Of a stretch of 45,847 nt of DNA, positions 16,271-28,200 are shown one piece after another (the first letter of the stretch is position 1; each line of letters starts with the position of its first letter). Source of the DNA: an uncultured Eubacteriales bacterium (GTDB lineage Bacteria; Bacillota; Clostridia; Lachnospirales; Lachnospiraceae); the NCBI GenBank assembly GCA_900314555.1, contig OMVQ01000078.1:1-45847 (forward strand). Direction: 5' to 3'. Below the pieces are notes generated by a model. The model did no database searches and had not been told where the DNA came from. It worked only from the letters and a program-made list of their open reading frames with translations. Both the position numbers and the translations under genes were made by a program.

Positions 16271-19200
16271 CTACATATCAGTCTTTAACTTCGTTACAGT
16301 GAATATAAAGAAGTCAAACCATGTCTGTTCTTCATCTGTCTCAGGTCTGTCTGCCGTCTTATCATATGGAACATAAGTTACTGTAACCTTATAATTAGTA
16401 AGGTCGGCATCTCTGAACTCTCCTGCTTTCGCCTTAAGATTCATATTCCATTCAGTAACATACTTAGTACCATTTGTACCATTCTTAATCTCATCAGCAG
16501 TAAATTCTTTTGAAGTTATTATAACATTCTGCTTTTCATTCTTGTTAACTGTTATATTCTCAGATTGTAACTTTGTACCTGAATCATCATATAACTCAAA
16601 TGGTGAATCGTCCCAGTTAATAATCTGATATTCACTATTGCCTGCACTTTCGATGATATTTCCGATATTAGCATTATAATCTATATCCTTATCACCATCA
16701 TTATTACCTGACTTCTCAACCTTTTTATAGACTCTGTAAGTTGCCATATATTTCTTATCAGCCCATTCAACAATATCTGAATCTTCTTTTTTCTTATTAA
16801 TAAGATTACTAAAATCAAACTTGTTTGTAAATGGAATTTCGTATTTTTCTTTAACATTATTATAAAGATTAATTCCAAGGCTTAAGATATCATCTACTGC
16901 TAAAGCAACTGACAAGTCTTTAATACTTTCACTAAATACGTTGTTAGAATACTGTCTAACTGAACCTCCGTATGACTTTGTACTCTCTTCATTCAGATAA
17001 TTAGGATCATCTGAACGATATAACTTAAGCATAACTGTGTAATTCTTACCTGCATACTCATCGATATCTGCTGTTGAGAAATCAAGTGAAATATCCATCT
17101 GGTTTGACATTGAAATATATTTTTCCTGTGGTGGATTATCAAGATATTGTGTTATCCATTGACTGTTAACAGCATCATAATCCACATAATAGTACCACTG
17201 TCCACTATCTTCATCATAATGTATCCAGTTCATATCCTCTACTTCATCACTCTCTGCTACATTATAATAATAACATTTACCTAAGATATCTTTCTGTACA
17301 GTATTCATTGCGAATTCTTTACCTGAATCCTTATACTCATAAATGATTAGGTTATTATCAAGAACTGTCTTTGAAGCACCATTTACACTGATATTAGTTC
17401 CAACAGGCCATGCAACTACTTTACCTTTCTCATCTAAGAGAGTTACCGATACTTCAAGATATTTATCAGTATTAGCACTATCAATTGTGTTACTTACGAA
17501 TTTCTTCTGCCAGTATGGGCTAGGTGCTTCAGAATCATAATCACATAAGACTACCTGGATATTCGAATTAATCGTTACTTCTTCATCAGCACTAATCTTA
17601 CCTTTGACATATGTTACACCATCAGTTCCCATTCCATTACTATCGACACCACCGAACTTAATAATTGGTCCAGGAATACAAGTCATATCCATTCCTTTTA
17701 CATCGCCTCTTACTTCTTTATTGAAGAATTCATCAACGGTGATATTATTTGCATCTTTAGCTTCCGTTGCTATCTTTAACTGGAAATGAATATTATTCTC
17801 TGTCTCAGCCGGCTCTACTATAATGAAATATCTTTCAACACCAATGCCTTTTTTATTATTGTCATCTTTATAAGTCCATTCTCCAGGCTTATAATCATTT
17901 CCTTCTTTGTAACCAATTGAAGTATATGAATTAAAGCTTAAATCATCAGATATTCCACTACTTATGTTTCTCTGCTCATAACTGTTACCGTCCTTATCCT
18001 TGAATACTTCGAACGGAATCTTGTTATTATTCTCTAAATTATTCTCAACCGTATAGTAATATGCTATACCTGTCTGATAATCTATAAGTGTCATCTTCGT
18101 TCCAACTGTAAATGAATCAACACCACCGGCATTCTCAGCATAAATGAATTTATGAAGCTTATCATTTAAGAATGCCTTATTATTTCTTATTCCATCATAT
18201 ACGAATTCTGAATAAATTGTATAGATACTATCGTGTGAAACTGTTACTTCATCTTTATAACCAATCTTAGATGCATTACTTAATGAATATTCTTCATTTG
18301 ATAATACTCTTATATAAGAATCAACGGTAACCTTTTCCTTGACAAATACTGGAATGTATATTGTTTCAATTCTATTGACGATTGTTCCGTCTGATGTTGC
18401 TACAGGACATGTATATGTGTAACTCAAAAGTGTTATTGTATAAATCTTTCCACCATTTCCTACATCTATATACTGGTCATAGATTGAATTAGCAAGACTT
18501 AATCTGTTATAGTTATTACAGATAATACTTGTAGACTGATGCTCTGCAAATCTCGTATCTGCACTATATATCTTATGAATAGAACCGTCTGTATCAATAT
18601 ATGCATTTTCACAAGTTATCTTCCAGAACTTATTCATTGTGGAATTATTAACATTTGCATTATTATTTCCATTTAATGTATTGATTACTGTATCAGATAC
18701 AACACCTCCTCCATTAGTAAGTATAGCTGCTGCATAATTACCTACTGTCTGTGGCTGTAAACCATCGATTATAAGAACAGGTACACCATTTAAGATGTTA
18801 GCATGATTATCATTTTCTTTCACATTATATGTGATGTCATAATAGTTATTATCTGTTCCACATAATGAATAATTACTATTATCATTATATTTCATATACA
18901 TATTTAATCTCTTGCCTGTTATATAATTATAATTCTTAGTCTTAGTATCTGTTACACCATTATTTAAGTTTCTGTATGCATCTACAATACTTTTAAATAA
19001 TCCGAACTGATAATTAACTTCATCTGAGATAATTAAGTTCTCACTTATATATGACGGATATCTGCCTGTAGCACTTGTCTTAATATCGTCATAATCACTT
19101 CCTGTTGTATCATCAATATATACGATATGACAATACTTTCTGTAATTATATGGATTACCCTCCTGATACGTTACCGTATTAGGTGTAGTAGTTGCCGCAT

Positions 19201-22200
19201 AACTATTCATTGCCACATCTATTACCGGAATAGAACCAACTTTATCCTTATCAGTTGTCACCTTAGGATTTAAGATATATACCTGTCCATTCTGATTATT
19301 CTGTGAATGTCTTCCGATAAACTGACCAAATGCAACTGAATAAGCTGCAATTGTCGTATCACTTAAATCATCTATCTCGTCCCACGATACAGTCGATGGA
19401 TTAGTCTTATTAGATGTCATCTTTACAAGCTTAACATATTTACTATCAAGCGTTACATTCTTCCATTTATTATTTCTGTCATCATATGAAACATCATAAT
19501 AACCTATACTGTTATTCTCTAATGTAACATCAGGAAAATATACATTTGTATTAGAAGAACTATACATATATCCTATAAGTCCGCCTGATGCTACTCCTCC
19601 TGTGCCTCTATTTGACTTCTGGTAGTCTGTATTATTTCTTCCTGTATAGATAAGATTGTTCTTAACTGTTACAGAATTAAATGTACTGTTTGCATTAGTT
19701 GCCAGCTGATACATACCATATAATCCACCACTGTAAATATCCACATTACCATCGGTTCTCATTGAATATATTCGGTTATTAGCTACCATTATATCAGCAG
19801 GATGTGTTTCTGACACTCTTGTATATTCATTTCCCATAAGTCCGCCTGCATATGGTGCTCTTATATTCACTCCGGTATTAGTTGATGTATCCCAGCTGTT
19901 AGTATCCGTATCATACTTCTGTCCGATACCTATATAACCATCCATATAGACTGAGATATATGCATTGTTTTTATTAGTATCATCTAATCCAGTTGCACCC
20001 ATAAGTCCACCTGCATACATTCCACTCTGTACTAGTGATTCTCCACCATTTTCTGAGTATACATTAATATTCTTAAATGTATGCTTTGTAGCTGATGTTG
20101 TTACAAGATATATTCCACCTAAGACACCACCGGCTGAACTGCTTGCTCTTTTACTAATTACCTTAGTATTAATTACGTCGATATTAATAAAATTAGAAAC
20201 AGGCCAGCTCTGGAACATATTTCCATCAGATGCATGTATATATCCGACAATTCCACCGATTTTATCACCATCTACTGATGTTATGGTAGAATCTCTTATA
20301 ACATCCTTAGTTGATTCACTTCCGATATTAATCTTCTCTATAAACGTATGTCCTATATAACCACCACAAATATTATATGAACTGATATTCATTCCTGACA
20401 GATTACAGCCATAGATATTAACTGTATTGTCTTCTCTATAGCCTACTCCGTTATTGTTAGTATTGGAAACATTATATAATTTACCAATTAATCCACCGAT
20501 ATGTTTTCTTGCATATTCTGTACCAATAGTATTAGTTCCGGTAAATGTTATATTGCTTAAGTCAACATAGTTAGCTCTCGCAGAACCTATGATTCCACCA
20601 TCACCATCCATAGTAGCATCTGAACCGGCTTGATAATCCTTGGTTCTGGTATCATCGACTGATATATCTGATAAGTTATAATTAGTTACTATTATATTAC
20701 CACCATATATCTTACTATTTCTAGGTGCATCAATACGACCAAACATTCCTCCGTGCGAATAATCCTCTACAGAGTTAACTGTATTATCCGTACGAACCGT
20801 AAGATTTGATATATGACTTACATTATCATCTGCATCTTTACCATCTACTGTCACATTACCATGTGAAGCATATTGTTGTGCATCATTAGTTGTATACGGA
20901 TTACATCTTGTTCCTAACAGACCTACGAAGCCGCCTCCGTATCCTTTATTCTTAAGTAGTACATCTACATAGTCAATATCGCAGCTGCTTATATTAATTT
21001 CACCATAACTCATTACTGTATGTGCTGAAAATAAATTAGTACCTATACTGCCGACTAATCCACCGGCACCAACGAACCTGTAGGCACCCCATCTTGGGGT
21101 AGAATAATCAGTACTGCCAAGTTCTGTAACACTGATATGATAATCATTAGTACCCTTAAGATTACAATTTATGAAATCTATATCATTCATCTTAGAATGG
21201 TTAGCATCTAACCATTCCTGTGTGAAATAAGTAGAATAACTTAATGAGTTATCGATTTTACCAACTATTCCACCGACACTTCTATATCCTGAGATATCAT
21301 ACTTAATTAAATCATCATTAATAGGTTCATCTCTCTCCCAGGTAATATTCTGAAGCTTCCAGGCACCTTTCATAAGTCCTGCAACACCACCTGTAGAACA
21401 GGTATGAACACCTGCACTTGTAGGATATACCGTAGAATCATATTGAGACATAATAGAATATTTATTAGGATTATATACAATACTATTCTTAATCGTAAAG
21501 TTACCAATTTCTAACTGCTTATCTGATACATTCTCTGCTAACTCTCTCTGCGAATATACAAGCTGGTTAAACATACCACTGTACATAACTTCATCATCAT
21601 ATGCTCTGCTGATATAGAATTTAACTATATTACCATTACCGTCGAAGTTGGCTCTGAAGTCCGAATAAGTATAAGTATATATTCCACCAATTCCTTTAAA
21701 GCTTAAGTCATATAGACTTAAATCATATGTCTTAGGTTTATCATCTGTATTCTTAGCTAATACATATGTTGTAGTATAATTTGCCACTTTTGCATCTGTC
21801 TTATTGACATTTGATACTATACAATTGAATATTTTATCTTTATTTTCCTTTTTATCCTTTTCCTTTACACTTATAGTGGTTAATGTTCTTTTATATGCTG
21901 CATAGTTCTCATGTACATAAGCTGGATTATCATATGCAACTCCACCTATAGTTGTTAAATTCGTATAATCAATATACCTATACGCGATATAAGGATACAG
22001 ATAACCAATGTCATCTGACTTATTATCATCATAAGCCTTAGCAAATATTCTATCTTCGCTTGTAATGGCATCTGTAGTTCCGACATTATCATATGCTGCC
22101 TTTCTACATCTGTTCTTATAACCATAACCTGTAGAATGATCATTATTCTCACAATAATATACTGATAATGAATCACTGTTAAGTGCCATCGTTAATATTT

Positions 22201-25200
22201 CCAAAGCCTGTGTATTATTTACATTAACTGTATATAGCTTGCCTGTAGCATCAGCATTAAATGTAATCTTCTTAGTATCTTCTGATGTTCCATTAGTATT
22301 CTCATCAAGCACATTGCCATTAATCATATGGAATCCATTTACAAGTGGATACTTATCACTATATACATCCGCAAGTCCCATTTCAGATTTCTCTAATGTA
22401 TATGGTTTAGTTATTGCTGTATTGTTGTATCCTTCATATACTACATATCCATCATATACCATTCCGACATACAGACCAACTGACTCTCCGTATTCGCCCT
22501 TGTAATTAGAATTTGAATTATATGAAGCACTTGTTCTTGCATTAATATCCGAAACATTTACACCAATCTTACCTAATACACTCTCAAATGCTGATGTAAC
22601 AACATTTGCCATACCATCTACTAGAAGTGCATTAGTAGCCATATCTGCGTAATTCTCAAAATAACACTTTGATACTGATTCTTTTCCCTGTGTATCTCTA
22701 AATATCAATGAACCATTTTCAACAGTTCCAACATAACCACCAATACCCTTGATGTCATACGATGTTTTATTATCTTCTTTCTTGATATTAGTATTAAATT
22801 TTACTCTTACATTAACATTATCAATTATGTTGTCACCGCCAACTACTTTAGCAGCTACACCACCACCATATTCAGTAACATTATAATAGGCATTCCGGTC
22901 ATAATTCTGACTATAGATATCTAAGTCTTTAACAACTGCTCCACCCATATACTGAATAAGTCCGAATGTTGACTGTACTAACTGCTGCTTACCTCCGGTA
23001 ACCGTCTTAGTTCCCTGTTCAGGTAATATTATCTTGTAATTCTCTGACTCTGACTTAGTACCGATAATAACTCCGGCAAAAGGATAAGTTTCTGTTCCAA
23101 GTCCACAATATTCTCCGGCAATATTCTTATCATTCATATCATTACTGACACCGAGATTAATATCTGCCGTAATCTTATAATAAGCAGTTCTTAAATCATC
23201 TTGTGTAGGGAATCCGGGTTTGTCATACTTAACTGCAATATGTTTTGTCTCTTCTCCATTTGATACACTACATTCATTATGATTAGTTGAACTTCCACCT
23301 ACAGGTACTACCTGCCATACTCCTGATTTATCATCATCAGAACCTGTTCCTTTGAATGTTTCTTTATATTCCGCCTTATCTGTAAGATAGAGGTATAAAG
23401 TTAATAACTGCTTAGAATTATTAATGATATATGGATCCTCGTATGTTCCACAGCCCTCTGTGATATTACCATTTCTAGGGTTAACATATATATTCCTCTC
23501 CATATATATATATGGAATATATCTGCCATTCTTAGCCTCATTAATAGCTGTATCTAATAAATCTCTATCTGTTCGGTCAACGTTTGCATACTGGACACCA
23601 TTTTTAATCTCATCACCATAGGTTACATTAATATTTTTACAGTCATCTTCAGAGAATCTGTATGATACATAACTGTTATTAATCGTTAAATCTGAAGTGA
23701 ATTTATAATTGTAGATATATGATGCATATCTGAATACCTTACCTGTCTTGTTATCAGATAATTTCTCATCTTCTACTTTCATATTGACAAATGATATTAC
23801 AGTATTAGTAGCACTGTCATTACCTGCATTACCGATAAGTGCCGCTGCAACAGGTTTCTGACCATCATATCCTGTTGTTGTTATCTTATCAATCGTAGCT
23901 TTTGTCCATGTTGGTGAACTATATGCATTTACTCCAACCTGTGCAAGCATTAAACCTGCACCTGTTTCTCCATAATTTGCCACCTTAAGATTATTAAATA
24001 CTATATTATTAAGATTTAATGTATTAGTAGTAGATATAGAGGAAATTGCACCAGTCTTATCACCTAAGTTCGCTATTGAACCTGTTAATTGTAAATCTTT
24101 AACCGTAAGATTACCCGAAGAACTGTTAAATAATCCTGCATGCATCATATAATGCTGTGAATTACTGTCTGTATTTCCTCTTAATACTTTATTTGTACCT
24201 GATGTATTAAGTTCCTTTTCAAGAGTATCTATCTTTTCACCATATAATGTCACTGTATGATTATTGAAATTCATTACCATTGTTCCCGCCATTGGTGCAG
24301 GATAGTAACTGTAGCCATTTAAGTCTAAATTATTGTTAATATTATATGTTGAAAAATATTCACCACCCGTAAAATACGCCTTTATAAATCTATTGAACGT
24401 ATCCCTTGCATATCTTGATACTGTAAATGTCATAAACTGCTTTTCATTATTAATTGCACCATTAGTAATCGTCCAGTCTGTGCTATTGTCTGTAAACAGA
24501 TTATAATAATATCTTGTATATTTATTCTGTGTTGTAACTACTTTATTCACATATGAACGATATGTGCCTGTATTGTCTGTAAATGAATTAAAGTCTGAAT
24601 CAATAATATTAACAATACCACCAACGTTGTAAGCTTCATCTATATTCTGGTTTTGCTTATAAATATATTCGACACCATTAGATGGATCTCTAAGTTTTAC
24701 AGTCAGACCAACTATCTCATCAAAATTTGTATAGTCCGTCTCTGTTACCTTGCCATCTGTTGCTATTTTATAATTCTCTATTGTAGTGATTGCATTCTGT
24801 CCATTTCCTATTAGAAACGAGCAATATGTTGCTCTAAGCGTTTGCTTAAATTCACTCATAGCAAAGCTTTCTAATGATATATCTTTAAGATTAATTCTGC
24901 CATTCATAAAGCTTACAAGTCCGCCTACTACACCACGACTCACTATCTTAGAATTACGAACTTTAAGTCCATCTATCGATACATCTGCATATGCCCATGA
25001 GTAACCTAATGCACCACCTATAGTTACAGTCAAGTTACCACCTGCATCAGTCATATCAATATCTAATCCATCTATTGTGGTATTCTTCATATTAATACTT
25101 GCATATGTTGCATTACCTATACTAGAAGCCTTATTATCAACATTACCGGTATGGCCAACATCAACATAGTCACCCGATATAAGACCAATGAATCCACTTA

Positions 25201-28200
25201 ATCTTCCATGGATATAATTATTTGTTGCTCCATATGAGAACAAGCTATTAGCTACTATCTCAGTTCCTATAGTAGTATCTGTTATATTCATCTCTTTAAC
25301 AATTGATGAAGAATTAACTCTCATCCATGCAATCATTCCACCTATGAAGCTGTTATTTCTTACAGCACTGAATCTTGGTGCTATCGTACTGTTAGTACAT
25401 TCATATGTTGTCTGTTTAGTTCCCGGATAATATAAGCCGAACATTCCGCCATAGCAGTACATATAGCTATTATCCCACGTTGTATAATTATATGTTGACG
25501 TCTTAATACTTGTATAAACATTTACATTATTTATATTGATATTTCCTGAAGCGTATGCTGCAAGACTTCCTGCTGCTGCTCTAACCCTGTAATTTCCATC
25601 AACTTCATTTATACCATATGCCTGAAGATAATGCAGATAACCTGTTATATCTAGATTCTTAAATGTGGCATTAGTGGCATTAGTGAATAATCCACCATAT
25701 TTCTGCTTAGATATGAAATCAAGTGTAATAACAGGGTTCTTTCCATCTGTCTGTACACCTTCGAAGCTTCCGGTAAATGCATATCTGACATCATCATTTC
25801 TTACGAAACCATGTATACCTGCCTTTTGTAAGTCAAGATCTGTCGTAATCTTATAATTATATGATAATATATCTGTCACTTTGGGAATAGTTTCTCCATC
25901 ATCTACGAAACAGTTGCCACCGAACTTAGGATATCCGTCATCATTATTAGCTGTATTGCCTGCTACTGCAAGTCTTAAGGCATCACCTAGGGAATCTATT
26001 ATATAATTACCATCATCATCTTTAGTAATCTTACCCGTTACGACATTATCATAAGCATTATCAATCTGTAATACACTTTCAACATTTTTTAATACTGAAC
26101 CATAATTACCAATATCGTCTATACAATACTTAGGCGTTGAATTGATATCTGCTCCCCTCCAATTAGAATACTTTATGTTATCGGCATCAAACTCATTAAT
26201 GGTTCCATCATCCTTATATGTTATAGGTCTGGTATACACGCAATCTGTGTCTTCATAAATAAAACTTCTGTTTATATAACTTGCCAAAAAACCTCCGTTT
26301 CCTTCCGTTCCTAATAATACTATAGAATTTGCAAATTTTTGTGAATTAGAATATGTCTTATATGGAACTTTACTTAAATCAATTGTTCCCTGCATAGCCA
26401 CAACAGTATTAGACATTACACCAAATAAACCACCATGATATAAATTAACATATTCAATGTAGTTACTCATTACATTTATATTTTTAATCGTAATCTTTGT
26501 ATTCTTATTTGTATTATTGACAAAACCTGTTCTCGCAGTGATATTCCCGACTATACTACCGCCTATAGAGTTACTGTCCTTACCATCAGACCCACTGATA
26601 TATACATAATTAAATACTACATTTTCTATCTTAATATCTGTTCCTGCTATTACACCTGCAAGTCCACCACTCTCTGCCTGTGACTTATAATTATTAACAT
26701 TATTATTATAATAGATTAGGTTTACATAATAGCAGTTATCTCCACCTGCCCCAGTTTCTTTAGCATCAGTATTAATATCGTGAATATACACATTTGATGC
26801 TCCGGAATCTATAATACCTACGAGTCCACCACGTTTATTATAATTTATATTATTATTTACATTATTCGTATATGCTGTTGAAATTCTGATATTAGATGCT
26901 GTAGCTGCTGTCTTATTAGATGACTTAATATAAGAAAGCTCTAATTTACCATCTGAATTATTCTCATCACAGTAGAACTTACCTATGACACCACCCGCTG
27001 CATGATTAATTGTATATGAACCATTAGAAGCCTGATATATATAAGTACCTGAATTCTGAGTATAGTTCTTTACTACAATCTTTGAATTATTTGCATAACC
27101 GATAAGTCCGCCTGCATATCTTAATGCTGCTACATTACTCTTCTGTATAATTCCACCATCGCTGTCTGCGTAGACTTCCGCATTGTCTACACAGCCTATT
27201 AATCCACCTGCAGTATAACCATATGAACCATTAAAATAACTTACACTACTGTTAAGTGTAATGGCATCAGTATTAGTAAGTGTTACTTTCACACCATTAC
27301 CGACTCTTCCGATAAGCCCACCTGCTGCCTGAGTATCAGATGTTGCATAAGCTGATACAGTCATAGTAGTCTTAGGTATACTGTTTATATAAAGATTAAT
27401 CTTACCTGTAATATCACCTATAAGACCACCTGCTGTCTTACCATACATATCACTTGTAATTGTTGATAAATCGATATTGTTTATACCATCAAGATAGATG
27501 TTAGCTGTCTCATCTTCTCCCTCTGCAACTGTACTGTTTTCATTAATTTTCACATATGAGAACAGTCCACCTGCTGCCATTCCTTTTGAAGCGATTGTTC
27601 CCTTAATCTTTACATAGTAGTTCGAATTCTTGGCATCACCCATATATACAGTACTGCCCTTATCTATTACGAGGTTCGTAGCAAGTCCTGCATTGACAGA
27701 ACTAGTGTAATTAATTGTTATGGAATTATTCTTATTACCTTCTTTTTTACCTATCTTAGCTTTAGATGATAAGTACTCAAAGAGAACCACATTCGTATTT
27801 ATTACACTACTCGTATATAACTGATACATTGATCCTGAGAATGGATAATTCTCATTCCCTATCTTAATATCAGTAAGTGTCCAGTCATCATAATGGGATT
27901 CACGTCTGTATATAGCGAATGTCATATTCTCAAGTGTACTTGTCTGGCTGATTTCCGCTAATTTAGTCCAGTCTGTCTGTGACTGTATCCAGTAGACACC
28001 ACCTTTAACGAAATTCTCTGCCTTAGTTACCTGTACTCTTGTATTCTTACCATCAACTAATTCTACATCTCCCTCTAGGACTTCTCCCTGACCTACTACA
28101 GTAGTATCTACATTAGCTGTAGGTTCATCACTTAAGAAATTATCTGTACCATTGTTACCCGTATTACTATTATTAGTATTATCATTATTAGTAACTGTGT

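Noticed and set aside
16271..16400. LPXTG-type sorting signal on the giant protein
   Set aside because: The C-terminus lacks LPXTG, a hydrophobic segment and a basic tail.
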